A DNA stretch of 64,000 nt, from the NCBI RefSeq assembly GCF_019703875.1, contig NZ_AP024110.1, forward strand, positions 744,001-808,000. The letters are read 5' to 3'. The position numbers were made by a program, and so were the translations under genes. Within the stretch, counting starts at the first letter, position 1; each line of letters begins with the position of its first letter. Shown piece after piece: positions 1 through 9,131 of the stretch. A model generated the notes under the pieces. The model saw nothing but the letters and a program-made list of their open reading frames with translations. It did not search any database and was not told where the DNA came from. This DNA is from Methyloradius palustris (GTDB lineage: Bacteria > Pseudomonadota > Gammaproteobacteria > Burkholderiales > Methylophilaceae).

Positions 1-609
1 ACGCAAGTTGAATTTTGCTTCTAGTTGTTTGGTGAGCGATCCGCGAGTGCCTTCGGCGATGAGTGTGTATTTGGCATGCAATTCCATGCCTGGTGCGAAG
101 CCTGGTTTTTCATGACCATCACGACCTATGCCCATGTCGCCAGTCACTATTCCTTTGACTGCGCCATCTTCGTTGTAAAGTATTTCAAAACCGCTGAACC
201 CTGGGTAAATTTCTACGCCCAATGCCTCGGCTTGTTCACCCAGCCAGCGGCATAGATTGCCTAGGCTGATGATGTAATTACCGTGATTACTCATCAGTGG
301 TGGCAACAGAAACTCTGGAATCTTCCAGCTGTTCTTTTTACTGAGGATTAGAAAACGATCTTCCTGGACCTGGGTATTTAAAGGCGCGCCTTTTTCTTTC
401 CAGTCAGGGATTAATTCGTTCAGCGCAATTGGGTCTATGACGGCGCCAGATAGTATATGCGCGCCGACTTCGCTGCCTTTTTCCAGTATGCAAATACTGA
501 TTTCCCGGTTTGCTTCAAGCGCTAGTTGCTTGAGTTTGATGGCTGCTGATAAGCCCGCAGGCCCAGCGCCTACAATCAATACGTCATATTCCATCACATC
601 GCGTTGCAT
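1..609 (-). CDS. Electron transfer flavoprotein-ubiquinone oxidoreductase, N-terminal part (cut by window edge)
   Basis: This is the first 203 residues of ETF-QO, the FAD/4Fe-4S enzyme that passes electrons from reduced ETF to ubiquinone at the membrane. The ADP-binding fingerprint GAGPAG is at residues 14-19, followed by family-typical stretches (EVGAHILSGAVIDP, near 60; GDMGIGRDG, near 160). The reading frame is open to the window edge, so the Fe-S C-terminus is outside. The start is ATG at 609, with an alternative ATG at 594 just before the Rossmann strand. It lies close to etfBA, its electron donor, though on the opposite strand and separated by a LysR gene. Confidence 0.95.
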   Translation of the reverse strand, partial: MQRDVMEYDVLIVGAGPAGLSAAIKLKQLALEANREISICILEKGSEVGAHILSGAVIDPIALNELIPDWKEKGAPLNTQVQEDRFLILSKKNSWKIPEFLLPPLMSNHGNYIISLGNLCRWLGEQAEALGVEIYPGFSGFEILYNEDGAVKGIVTGDMGIGRDGHEKPGFAPGMELHAKYTLIAEGTRGSLTKQLEAKFNLR

Positions 610-632
610 GTTGATCTCTTAAATAATAAAGA

Positions 633-1544
633 TTACTGTATTTGGTTGGTATGGCTAACGTCGGATGTCTGTAATTTGCAGTGAGCCAGGAACGCCTGCA
701 TACTGGCAGTTTGATACTTTTTCTTGTGCCATACAAACATAAATTGCCGCTGCAAATCAAGCCAGGGCGTAGCGATTGCTACCAGATTCCCACGCTGTAA
801 ATAATCGCGCAGTGCAAGCCTTGATATGCAGCCGATGCCGAGGCCAGATTCTACCGCACCTTTGATCGCCTCTGTATGTTCAAGTACCAGCCTGATATTA
901 AGGGCGGATAGATGATGGTGAAAAGCATGGTCAAAAGTCTCTCGTGTGCCAGAACCTGGCTCACGCAGCACCCAGGTTTCAGCGAGTAAATCGTCCATTG
1001 AAATCTTGGTTTTAAGTGCGAGTGGATGATTGGGTGCGCAGAACACAACAAGTTCATCATCCATCCATGGTTCTGCGACAAGATCAGGGTGCTGGCAATT
1101 GCCCTCAATCAAGCCTAAATCTAGGTCATAGTGGGCAATTTGTTGTAAAATCACGCTGGTGTTTTGTACGCGTAGTTGAATCTGGCAATCCTGGTGTTGT
1201 TTCATAAATGAACCAATCAGCGATGTGGCGATGTAGTTTCCTACCGTAAGCGTTGCGCCTACTTTTAGCAGACCTAAAGTGGCCTTGCCCTGCAGCATAC
1301 TCTCGATTTCAGAAGCCTGATCCAGTAATGTTGTTGCCTTTGGCAACAGGCTGCGGCCTAGCTCGTTGAGCTTAAGGGTTTTGCCTATGCGGTCAAATAG
1401 CTGGCAATCGAATTGCTTTTCGAGCTCGGCCAATGCTGTACTGGTGGCGGATTGAGAGAGCGACAGGGCTTCTGCTGCTCGAGACACGTTATCCATGCGC
1501 GCAACGGCAATGAATACCTCTAGCTGTTTGAGTGTGTGTCGCAT
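633..1544 (-). CDS. LysR-family transcriptional regulator
   Basis: This 303-residue protein has the normal LysR length: an N-terminal winged HTH (residues about 3-60, with SRAAEALSLSQSATSTAL as recognition region) and a periplasmic-binding-like effector domain (about 90-295). It resembles the CbbR/YeiE/CysB-like branch, but the effector cannot be read from sequence. It is transcribed divergently from etfB and sits between etfBA and the ETF-QO gene. Control of electron-transfer flavoprotein synthesis is therefore a reasonable inference, and a 15-bp dyad in the shared intergenic region supports it. Confidence 0.9.
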   Translation of the reverse strand: MRHTLKQLEVFIAVARMDNVSRAAEALSLSQSATSTALAELEKQFDCQLFDRIGKTLKLNELGRSLLPKATTLLDQASEIESMLQGKATLGLLKVGATLTVGNYIATSLIGSFMKQHQDCQIQLRVQNTSVILQQIAHYDLDLGLIEGNCQHPDLVAEPWMDDELVVFCAPNHPLALKTKISMDDLLAETWVLREPGSGTRETFDHAFHHHLSALNIRLVLEHTEAIKGAVESGLGIGCISRLALRDYLQRGNLVAIATPWLDLQRQFMFVWHKKKYQTASMQAFLAHCKLQTSDVSHTNQIQ

Positions 1545-1571
1545 GAGCAGTTATCTATTATTTAGATATAT

Positions 1572-1598
1572 ATTATTTAAATAATCCATTTAATGGAT
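1572..1598. promoter_or_regulatory. Dyads in the LysR-etfB intergenic region
   Basis: Two overlapping palindromes occur here: ATTATTTAAATAAT (1572-1585) and ATCCATT-T-AATGGAT (1584-1598). The second fits the T-N11-A type of dyad bound by LysR proteins. The location between divergent LysR and etfB genes suggests an autoregulatory/activator site. The AT-rich palindrome could simply be promoter sequence. Confidence 0.5.
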
Positions 1599-1666
1599 AT
1601 TGTAATGCCAATGTAAAATGTGCGGTTAACAAAATAGTTAGCATAAAAGAATTTAAGGGCTGGAAT

Positions 1667-2416
1667 ATGAAGGTTTTAGTAGCGGTCAAGCATGTGCTGG
1701 ATTACAACATCATGCCGCGCATCAAGCAGGATGGTTCAGATGTTGATATTACTGGCAACAAGATGGGCATTAACCCATTCGATGAAATTGCGGTGGAAGA
1801 GGCTGTGCGCCTGAAAGAACGCGGTATCGTGAAAGAAATCATCGCAGTTTCAATCGGCGCTGAAAACAGTAAAGATACTCTGCGCCACGCTCTTGCAATG
1901 GGTGCAGACCGTGCTGTGTTGATACAAACAGATGCAGCATTGCAACCGCTTGGTGTTGCGAAGCTGTTAAAAGCGATTGTTGAAAAAGAACAGCCAGACC
2001 TGATTCTTCTCGGCAAGCAGGCGATTGATGATGACTCAGGCCAGACAGGGCAAATGCTTTCTGCCTTATTAGGCACTGGCCAGAGTACGTTTGCTTCCGC
2101 AATCAATATAAAAGATGGCGAGATTGAAGTGACACGTGAAGTGGATACAGGCAATGAAACCGTCAGCATCAAGTTGCCTGCCGTCGTTACCTCTGATCTA
2201 CGTTTGAATGAACCGCGCTTTCTCAAGCTGCCAAACCTGATGATGGCAAAGAAAAAACCAATTGAAACGATTGTTGCAAGCGAGCTGGGTATAGATTTCA
2301 GCCCACGACTCAAGCAAACTAAAGTCGCTGAGCCACCAGTGCGTAAACCTGGTGTTCTAGTTGCCAGCGTTGCTGAGCTTGTCGAGAAACTCCGCATTGA
2401 GAAGGTATTGCCATGA
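1667..2416 (+). CDS. etfB: Electron transfer flavoprotein beta subunit
   Basis: This is the small subunit of heterodimeric ETF (249 residues, the family norm). It binds AMP and takes electrons from flavin dehydrogenases. The start MKVLVAVKHVLDYN, the segment ALAMGADRAVLI and the recognition-loop region LPAVVTSDLRLNEPRF-LPNLMMAKKK are typical of EtfB. Its stop overlaps the etfA start (ATGA), so the two are translationally coupled. In a methylotroph, likely donors are dehydrogenases of methylated amines or fatty acyl-CoA; none of these is in the window. Confidence 0.97.
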   Translation: MKVLVAVKHVLDYNIMPRIKQDGSDVDITGNKMGINPFDEIAVEEAVRLKERGIVKEIIAVSIGAENSKDTLRHALAMGADRAVLIQTDAALQPLGVAKLLKAIVEKEQPDLILLGKQAIDDDSGQTGQMLSALLGTGQSTFASAINIKDGEIEVTREVDTGNETVSIKLPAVVTSDLRLNEPRFLKLPNLMMAKKKPIETIVASELGIDFSPRLKQTKVAEPPVRKPGVLVASVAELVEKLRIEKVLP

Positions 2417-3339
2417 GCATATTGATTTTAGCCGAACATGACGGCAAGCAACTTAAGCAATCTACGCGTCAGGCAGTTACTGCCGCCGCTGTTTGGCAAT
2501 TGCCCATTCACATTCTGGTTGCAGCTGAACATGCGGATGTTGTTGCGAAAGAGGCGGCAAGTATTAGCAATGTAGCGCGTGTGATTAAGGTAGAAGCTGC
2601 GCATTTTAGTCATCCGCTTGCAGAAGATGTCTCTGCTGTTCTTATTAAGCTAGCACCAGAATACAAAGTTATCTTGGGTGGACATACGGCTTTGAGCAAA
2701 AGCGTATTGCCACGCGTCGCGGCTTTGCTGGATGTAGCAATGTTGTCTGATGTTATTCAAATTACAGCGCCCGCTACTTACGTTCGCCCTATTTATGCGG
2801 GCAACATATTTGCTACTGTTGAAAGTAGCGATAGTACACAAGTGCTAACCGTGCGGGGTACATCGTTTGAGGTAGCCGCAGATGGCGGCAATGCTGAGAT
2901 TATCCGTATTGAAGCGCCAGCTGCGAATACCACCACACGTTGGATCAAAGAAGAGAAGAACGTATCAGACCGTCCAGAGCTTGCCTCAGCGCATGTGGTG
3001 ATTTCTGGTGGCCGCAGTCTTGGTGAGCAGTTCAATAGCTTATTAGACCCAATTGCCCATAAGTTGAATGCTGCCGTTGGTGCTACTCGTGCTTGTGTGG
3101 ATGCTGGCTTTGCCCCGAATGATATTCAGGTTGGTCAGACGGGTACTGTGGTCGCACCAGAGCTATATATCGCTGTTGGTATCTCTGGTGCCATGCAGCA
3201 TATTGCGGGCATCAAGGATAGCAAGGTGATTGTCGCGATTAACCATGACCCAGATGCACCTATCTTCAAATATGCTGATTACGGCCTTGTGGCTGATTTG
3301 TTCAAAGCCCTGCCTGAATTGAATGCTGCACTTAACTAG
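2413..3339 (+). CDS. etfA: Electron transfer flavoprotein alpha subunit
   Basis: This 308-residue subunit carries the FAD. The C-terminal FAD domain is clear: QVGQTGTVVAPELYIAVGISGA near residue 240, then HIAGIKDSKVIVAINHDP, then DAPIFKYADYGLVADLF. It overlaps etfB by four bases. The reducing equivalents would go to the ETF-ubiquinone oxidoreductase encoded at the left edge of the window. Confidence 0.97.
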   Translation: MSILILAEHDGKQLKQSTRQAVTAAAVWQLPIHILVAAEHADVVAKEAASISNVARVIKVEAAHFSHPLAEDVSAVLIKLAPEYKVILGGHTALSKSVLPRVAALLDVAMLSDVIQITAPATYVRPIYAGNIFATVESSDSTQVLTVRGTSFEVAADGGNAEIIRIEAPAANTTTRWIKEEKNVSDRPELASAHVVISGGRSLGEQFNSLLDPIAHKLNAAVGATRACVDAGFAPNDIQVGQTGTVVAPELYIAVGISGAMQHIAGIKDSKVIVAINHDPDAPIFKYADYGLVADLFKALPELNAALN

Positions 3340-3376
3340 TCTTTAATTAAACCCAATACTCGAAAGCTGAATTTAT

Positions 3377-4153
3377 ATGGCCGCCTACAACACAGAAAAA
3401 GTCTTATCAGTACAACACTGGAATGACAGTCTGTTCAGTTTTACCACCACCCGTGACGATGCGCTGCGTTTTGAAAATGGCCAGTTCGTGATGATCGGCC
3501 TTGAAGTGGAAGGCAAGCCGCTGATGCGTGCTTATAGTATCGTCAGCCCTAACTATGCTGAACACCTGGAGTTTTTCAGCATCAAGGTGCCCAATGGTCC
3601 GCTGACTTCACGTCTGCAGCATTTGAAAGTGGGTGACGATATTTTGGTGAGCCGTAAGCCAACAGGTACCTTGCTGTTGTCAGACCTAAAGCCAGGCAAG
3701 CACCTCTATCTGCTATCAACCGGTACTGGTCTGGCTCCATTCATCAGCCTGATTCAAGACCCTGAAGCCTACGAGCAATACGACAAGATTATTCTGGTAC
3801 ACGGTGTACGCCGTGTGAATGATCTGGCTTACGAAGACTTTATTACTAAAGAGCTGCCGAACAATGAATTCTTTGGCGAAGAAGTGCGGAATAAACTGAT
3901 TTATTACCCAACCGTCACTCGTGAGCCATTCAAGAACTCAGGCCGTTTAACTGATTTGATGGAAAACGGTAAATTGTTTGCCGATATTGGTTTGCCACCA
4001 CTGAACCCAGAAACCGATCGCGCCATGTTGTGCGGTAGCCCAGCCATGCTGGAAGATACATGCCGTGTTCTAGATGCTGCTGGCTTGAAAGTATCTGAGC
4101 GTATCGGTGATGTAGGTGATTACGTGATTGAGCGAGCATTCGCAGAAAAATAA
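3377..4153 (+). CDS. fpr: Ferredoxin(flavodoxin)-NADP+ reductase
   Basis: This 258-residue FAD enzyme exchanges electrons between NADPH and ferredoxin/flavodoxin. The FAD-binding RAYS motif is at residues 51-54, and the nucleotide-binding segment STGTGLAPF is near 115-123. It ends in AFAEK, resembling the bacterial subclass I C-terminus (VEK type). It lies 37 bp after etfA on the same strand and is followed by a strong terminator, so it is probably the last gene of an etfB-etfA-fpr unit, although it could also have its own promoter. Confidence 0.95.
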   Translation: MAAYNTEKVLSVQHWNDSLFSFTTTRDDALRFENGQFVMIGLEVEGKPLMRAYSIVSPNYAEHLEFFSIKVPNGPLTSRLQHLKVGDDILVSRKPTGTLLLSDLKPGKHLYLLSTGTGLAPFISLIQDPEAYEQYDKIILVHGVRRVNDLAYEDFITKELPNNEFFGEEVRNKLIYYPTVTREPFKNSGRLTDLMENGKLFADIGLPPLNPETDRAMLCGSPAMLEDTCRVLDAAGLKVSERIGDVGDYVIERAFAEK

Positions 4154-4174
4154 TCTCAGCTTTTAGTATTCTAG

Positions 4175-4212
4175 AAACGGCGCTTTGCTTGATGCAAATG
4201 CGCCGTTTTTTG
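4175..4212 (+). terminator. Intrinsic terminator after fpr
   Basis: The stem AAACGGCGC (4175-4183) pairs with GCGCCGTTT (4200-4208). An inner TTTGC/GCAAA extension and a T-run follow, 22 bp after the fpr stop. Confidence 0.9.
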
Positions 4213-4336
4213 TTTATGGCACTCTTTAGATTTCTGTGAAAGCAAAATTCCTAGAACCTATTTCTAATACAATGGATTTAATTGCAAGCACCAATACTCA
4301 AAGCAGTGTCCAAAAGAAACAACTGTAAAGGCTTTC

Positions 4337-5461
4337 ATGAGTTTTGAGATTCAAATTGCCACCAGCTACAGCCAAATCAATGCGCAGGATTGGGATGCAC
4401 TGACTACAGACTCGCCGCTGTTAAGCCACGCATTTTTAAGCGCGCTTGAAGCGACTAAATGTGTAGGCGAAGGCACAGGCTGGCAGCCTTATCCCATCCT
4501 CGTATATGAGTCTGGAAAACTGGTTGGGGCAGCACCGCTGTATCTCAAAGGCCACTCGTATGGCGAGTATGTGTTTGACTGGTCTTGGGCCGAGGCTTAT
4601 GAGCGTAGCGGCCTTTCGTATTACCCCAAGTTGCTGGTCGCTGTGCCATTTTCGCCTATCACTGGCGCACGTTTAATCAGTAATAACCCTGACGTCCAGG
4701 CTATGATCATTCGGACTATGGAGCAGCAGATGCAGCAGCATGATCTCTCATCTGCGCATGTGATATTCACGGATGAATCTTCTTCTGCGGCCTTGAAAGC
4801 CAGTAACTGGCTGCGGCGTGATGGTGTGCAGTTTCGTTGGCGTAACGAAAACTTCAGGAATTTCGATGATTTCTTGAGCCATCTTTCACATGATAAGCGC
4901 AAGAAAATCAAACAAGAGCGCAAAAAAATCGTCAGTGCTGGCGTTGTCTGTAAGCGCGTTAAAGGGAGGGATATCCAGCCGCAGGATTGGGATTTTTTCT
5001 ATCAGTGCTATACCAATACCTATCTGGAACATCGCTCCACGCCTTACCTTACAAGACCATTTTTTGATGCCATTGGCGCTAGCATGCCAGACAATATTCT
5101 GTTGATTATTGCGGAGCTTGAAGGTCGCCCTATCGCTGCAGCACTCAATATTTATGGACAGCAGTCGCTATATGGCCGTTATTGGGGCACGTTGGAATAT
5201 GTGCCAAATCTGCATTTTGAGTTGTGCTATTACCAGGCGCAGGAGTTCTGTATCGCAGAAAAAATTGAGTACTTTGAAGGTGGCGCACAGGGTGAACACA
5301 AGCTGGCACGTGGCTTCTTGCCCAGACCCACTTGTTCATACCATAAGATTGCTCACCCTGATTTTGATAAAGCGATCAGCCAATTTGTTAAGCGCGAAGC
5401 CTATGGTATGGCGGTTTACCATAATGAACTGGAAGAGCGAGCACCGTTCAAAGCTGATTGA
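4337..5461 (+). CDS. FemAB-like N-acyltransferase (PF04339-type, GNAT fold)
   Basis: This 374-residue protein resembles the family once called peptidoglycan-biosynthesis protein FemAB-like (COG3146). The segments LSHAFLSALEAT, YGEYVFDWSWAEAYERSGLSYYPKLLVAVPFSPI and YFEGGAQGEHKLARGFLPRPTCSYH are hallmark blocks. The fold predicts acyl or aminoacyl transfer to an amine, but the substrate is not known. It stands alone between fpr and the xdhC-like gene. The start ATG at 4337 follows a weak ribosome site. Confidence 0.85.
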   Translation: MSFEIQIATSYSQINAQDWDALTTDSPLLSHAFLSALEATKCVGEGTGWQPYPILVYESGKLVGAAPLYLKGHSYGEYVFDWSWAEAYERSGLSYYPKLLVAVPFSPITGARLISNNPDVQAMIIRTMEQQMQQHDLSSAHVIFTDESSSAALKASNWLRRDGVQFRWRNENFRNFDDFLSHLSHDKRKKIKQERKKIVSAGVVCKRVKGRDIQPQDWDFFYQCYTNTYLEHRSTPYLTRPFFDAIGASMPDNILLIIAELEGRPIAAALNIYGQQSLYGRYWGTLEYVPNLHFELCYYQAQEFCIAEKIEYFEGGAQGEHKLARGFLPRPTCSYHKIAHPDFDKAISQFVKREAYGMAVYHNELEERAPFKAD

Positions 5462-5559
5462 TTATTCCTTTTAATGGAATTCTTTAATCGATGGATTGCA
5501 TATTATGCACAGATATTTGCGCTTATACTTTGTAAATCCATAAATGATATGAAAAGTAT

Positions 5560-6564
5560 ATGAATTCACTGGATTACGACGTCATCACACGAGCGTTGGA
5601 ATGGCTGCGAGATGGCCATCAAGTGCATCTGTTTACCGTAGTGCAAACTTGGGGCTCTTCTCCCAGATTGCCGGGTGCATTATTAGCACTGCGTGCTGAC
5701 GGCCATCTGGTAGGCTCAGTATCAGGCGGCTGTATTGAAGATGATCTGGCTGACAAAGCGATTAACCAACAGTTGCCGAAAACGACAGCACTCATGGAAT
5801 ACGGCGTTAGCCAGGATGAAGCGCAGCGCTTTGGTATCCCATGCGGTGGTCGTTTGCAGATTCTCGTTGAGCCATCAATCGCTGAGGCCACACTATTACC
5901 TTTACTGAATGCCCTCGAGAATAAACAATTAGTACGTCGTTCCGTCAATTTAAACAGTGGACATGTCAGTTTTAAAGAGGCTTTGCCTGGCTCCAGCGCA
6001 GGGCTTGAGGGTGAGTATTTCCATAACTATTTTGGCCCCAAAGCACGGTTACTTATCATTGGTGCCAATCAGCTTGGTGTATTGCTAGCCAGCATGGCGC
6101 AGACGCTCGAATTCGAAGTGCTGATTTGTGATCCGCGTGATCATGTCAAAGCAGAGTGGCGTGTGACAGGTACGCAGTGGATAGACGGCATGCCTGATGA
6201 CGTGATTGTGGAAATCAAGCCTGATGCCAATACTGCAATTGTGGCCGTGACGCATGACCCTAAGCTGGATGACATGGCCTTACTAGAAGCACTCAAGTGC
6301 GATGCTTTTTATGTCGGCGCGCTTGGCTCTGAACGCAACCAGCAGAATAGACGTGATCGATTGTTGTCATTTGATCTAACGGCAGATGAGGTTGCAAGAT
6401 TACATGGCCCTGTTGGTTTGCGTATTGGTAGCCGCACTCCGGCGGAAATCGCCATTGCCATCTTGGCTGAGATTATCCAGGTGCGTAGCCAGCAACGGCA
6501 ATCTGCCAGCATTCCCCATCGCTTGGGTGAGGATTCAAAAGCCAGTTCTGCTTGTAAGGCTTAG
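5560..6564 (+). CDS. XdhC/CoxI-family molybdoenzyme maturation factor
   Basis: This 334-residue protein has both XdhC domains: the N-terminal part with GSVSGGCIED (residues about 51-60) and CGG near 96, and a C-terminal Rossmann part (LLIIGANQLGVLLASM, near 165-180). The ending VGLRIGSRTPAEIAIAILAEII is diagnostic. The family inserts or sulfurates molybdenum cofactor for xanthine dehydrogenase or CO-dehydrogenase-like enzymes. No such oxidase is encoded nearby, so the client must lie elsewhere. The gene is monocistronic. Confidence 0.88.
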   Translation: MNSLDYDVITRALEWLRDGHQVHLFTVVQTWGSSPRLPGALLALRADGHLVGSVSGGCIEDDLADKAINQQLPKTTALMEYGVSQDEAQRFGIPCGGRLQILVEPSIAEATLLPLLNALENKQLVRRSVNLNSGHVSFKEALPGSSAGLEGEYFHNYFGPKARLLIIGANQLGVLLASMAQTLEFEVLICDPRDHVKAEWRVTGTQWIDGMPDDVIVEIKPDANTAIVAVTHDPKLDDMALLEALKCDAFYVGALGSERNQQNRRDRLLSFDLTADEVARLHGPVGLRIGSRTPAEIAIAILAEIIQVRSQQRQSASIPHRLGEDSKASSACKA

Positions 6565-6610
6565 CTGCTGAGTTTCTAGACTTGCGCTTAAACACTGCGT
6601 AATTCCCAAT

Positions 6611-6641
6611 AAAAAAGGATGTCATTTAGACATCCTTTTTT
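6611..6641. terminator. Bidirectional intrinsic terminator between xdhC-like gene and gnd
   Basis: A 13-bp stem AAAAAAGGATGTC / GACATCCTTTTTT surrounds a five-base loop. T-runs lie on both strands between the convergent genes. Confidence 0.92.
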
Positions 6642-6676
6642 ATTGCCGATTTAATTGTTTGGTAACGCTATACCAA

Positions 6677-8188
6677 TTAAATCTCTAGCTGCTTACGTGG
6701 GAACTCTGGCCAATCCACATGGAAGAACTCGCCTCTAGGCTTATCGGTACGTTCATAAGTATGCGCGCCGAAATAGTCACGTTGGCCTTGTAACAGATTG
6801 GCTGGTAATGAGGCGCTGCGATAACCATCGTAATAAGCCAGCGCTGCACTGAAGCCTTGTGCTGGAATGCCGTTGGTGACTGCGAGTGCAATCACTTTAC
6901 GCCAGCCGGCTTGACCTTCATTCATGGCGTTGGTGAAGTAGGGGTCAAGCATGAGGTTTTTGAGGCGTGAGTTCAACGCATAAGCATCAGTGATTTTTTG
7001 CAGGAAACGGGCGCGGATGATACAACCACCACGCCAGATTTGTGCAAGTTCACCGAAGTTGAGTTTCCAGTTATAAGCCACTTGTGCTTTATCAATCAGC
7101 TGAAAGCCTTGTGCATAGGCGCAGATTTTCGAGCAGTACAGCGCATTTTTAATGGCTTCGATAATCGCTTTTTTATCGGTCTCATGTTTGATGACAGGGC
7201 CTTGCAGAATCTTGCTGGCATCTACACGTTCTTCCTTCAGACTTGAAAGTGCGCGCGCATACACAGCGGCGGCAATTGCATTGGCTGGTGCGCCTAGTTC
7301 TAGCGCATTTGCTGCTGTCCATTGGCCTGTACCTTTTTGGCCTGCAGTATCGAGAATCTTATCGACCAAAAAGCCATCACCTGCAGGGTCTTTCTGTTGC
7401 AGGATGTCGCCAGTGATTTCAATCAAGAAGCTGGAAAGCTCGGTCTTATTCCATTCCTTGAATACCGCACCAATTTCATCAGCAGGCATGCCCAGCAGAT
7501 TCTTCATCAGCCAGTAGGCTTCGCAAATCAACTGCATATCAATGTATTCAATGCCGTTATGTACCATTTTCACATAATGGCCAGCGCCATCTGGGCCGAT
7601 GTATTCAGTACATGAGAAACCGCCTACAACAGGTTTTCCTGGGGCAGCGCCTTCAAGCGGCTCACCCGTTTTTGCATCAACTTTGGCTGCAATGTCGCGC
7701 CAGATAGGCTCTAGTGAAGCCCATGCTTTGCGTGTGCCACTTGGCATGAGTGATGGGCCAAAGCGCGCGCCAGTTTCACCACCAGAAACGCCAGAGCCGA
7801 TGAAATCAATCCCTTTTGCGCTGAGTTCTTTTTCGCGACGAATCGTATCTGTCCATAAGGCATTTCCGCCATCAATAATGATGTCACCTTGCTCCAGGAA
7901 CGGTAGTAGTGCGTTGATAGTGACATCAGTCGCGCTGCCTGCTTTAACCAGCAACACAATCTTGCGCGGGCGCTTGATGCTAAGGACGAATGAGGCCAAA
8001 TCTTCAAAGCCAATCACGCGTTCGTGAGAAGGCTCATTCGCCAAGTTTTGTGCGATGAAGTCGCGCATTTTTTCGGGGTTGCGGTTATATACCGCGATGT
8101 TGTAGCCGTGGTCGGCAATATTCAGCGCCAGGTTCTGGCCCATGACGGCTAGGCCTACAAGGCCGATATCAGTAGTTTTGGTACTCAT
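6677..8188 (-). CDS. gnd: 6-phosphogluconate dehydrogenase, decarboxylating
   Basis: This enzyme oxidises 6-phosphogluconate to ribulose 5-phosphate and CO2, in methylotrophs using the RuMP cycle the step of dissimilatory formaldehyde oxidation. The nucleotide motif GLAVMG is at residues 12-17, the substrate block GGNALW near 106-111, and the catalytic lysine region GAGHYVKMVHNGIEY near 206-220. The C-terminus carries RAHFGAHTYER-like sequence (RDYFGAHTYER). At 503 residues it is longer than the usual 470, through insertions such as DAKTGEPLEGAAPGKPVVGGF. The role in RuMP metabolism is inferred from the presumed host. Confidence 0.96.
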   Translation of the reverse strand: MSTKTTDIGLVGLAVMGQNLALNIADHGYNIAVYNRNPEKMRDFIAQNLANEPSHERVIGFEDLASFVLSIKRPRKIVLLVKAGSATDVTINALLPFLEQGDIIIDGGNALWTDTIRREKELSAKGIDFIGSGVSGGETGARFGPSLMPSGTRKAWASLEPIWRDIAAKVDAKTGEPLEGAAPGKPVVGGFSCTEYIGPDGAGHYVKMVHNGIEYIDMQLICEAYWLMKNLLGMPADEIGAVFKEWNKTELSSFLIEITGDILQQKDPAGDGFLVDKILDTAGQKGTGQWTAANALELGAPANAIAAAVYARALSSLKEERVDASKILQGPVIKHETDKKAIIEAIKNALYCSKICAYAQGFQLIDKAQVAYNWKLNFGELAQIWRGGCIIRARFLQKITDAYALNSRLKNLMLDPYFTNAMNEGQAGWRKVIALAVTNGIPAQGFSAALAYYDGYRSASLPANLLQGQRDYFGAHTYERTDKPRGEFFHVDWPEFPRKQLEI

Positions 8189-8414
8189 GAGTTCCTCAAT
8201 TTGTTATTAATGATGTATTGAACGCGAAACAAGACATTTGCCCAAAACGAATAGCTTAGCCATGTCATGGTTTACCAACGCCTAAATAAATAAAGTACGT
8301 CGATAAATGCATTCTAGTCCAAATAAGTGGACAACAGAAACTGCAGAACATTCTGATTCTTTGCAGACTATATCGCTGCTTGATGACATTAAAAAGTAAA
8401 GATCATGAATGCAA

Positions 8415-8450
8415 AAAGCCAGCATGGTGAAACATCACCATGCTGGCTTT
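8415..8450 (-). terminator. Intrinsic terminator of the Spy-like gene
   Basis: A perfect 16-bp stem with a four-base loop (8415-8430 / 8435-8450) lies 17 bp after the stop of the minus-strand gene. A short T-run follows on that strand. The rest of 8189-8414 holds only the gnd promoter region. Confidence 0.85.
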
Positions 8451-8466
8451 GGACTGCAGTTAAAAC

Positions 8467-8997
8467 TTATTCTGGTTTTGGTGGTTTTCCCCAGCCACGT
8501 TTTTCGCCATCAGGGCGGGGTGGTGGCAGTTCAGACCATTTTTGTTTCTGCTCTGGTGTTAGCACTGCATAAATCTCATGCTTGGTTGCTGTGCGTTCTA
8601 CTATCATCGCTGCTTGCTGTTTGGCTTGTTGATCAGCCAAAGCTTGTACCTTTTTAGCATCATAAGGCTCGGCCTTGGCTGCATCATCCAGCGCCTTGAA
8701 GTTGGCGCGCATGGTCTCAAACTGAGCCTTAGCATCGGGTTTATGCTTTTCCATGATCTGCTTGATTTTGTCTTGCTGATCCTGGCTCAGGTTGAGTTCG
8801 CGCAGGCCATGAAAACCGCCTGGGCCATGGCGATCACCATCTGGGCCGCCATGTCTTTGTTCACAATTGCCACGGTCGCCATGTTCATGCGGTGGCGGGG
8901 CATCGCCGGGCTCTGCATGCAAGGCGGCAGCGTTTAATGCCAGCATCGATGCCACTAGCATGCTGCTTGAAAATATGACTTTGGTAAATTTACTCAT
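8467..8997 (-). CDS. Spy/CpxP-family periplasmic protein (LTXXQ)
   Basis: This 176-residue exported protein has a signal peptide (residues 1-28, cleavage after ALHA). A His/Gly/Pro-rich linker (EHGDRGNCEQRHGG) and an all-helical Spy/CpxP-like part follow, with LSQDQQDKIKQIM near 70 and LTPEQKQKW near 153, the LTXXQ repeats of this family. Family members are periplasmic chaperones or Cpx-pathway inhibitors. It is divergent from a CpxR/CpxA-like pair with a GTAAA-N5-GTAAA box between, which strengthens the assignment. The ribosome site AGGAG precedes the ATG. Confidence 0.88.
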   Translation of the reverse strand: MSKFTKVIFSSSMLVASMLALNAAALHAEPGDAPPPHEHGDRGNCEQRHGGPDGDRHGPGGFHGLRELNLSQDQQDKIKQIMEKHKPDAKAQFETMRANFKALDDAAKAEPYDAKKVQALADQQAKQQAAMIVERTATKHEIYAVLTPEQKQKWSELPPPRPDGEKRGWGKPPKPE

Positions 8998-9131
8998 AAT
9001 ATTTCTCCTGCTTGATGTTCTTGTAAATGAGCCTGACTTATTGAATCTTTAGCCAGTGCTCATTGCCTTATGTCACGAAGCCTATTTTGCATGATTGTGT
9101 GTATGGCTACGTTTTGTTGGCGTAATACTGG

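Noticed and set aside
1702..2397. Long open frame opposite etfB
   Set aside because: It is a shadow of the etfB gene; the product is Ser/Arg-rich with no domain, while the plus strand encodes a complete EtfB.
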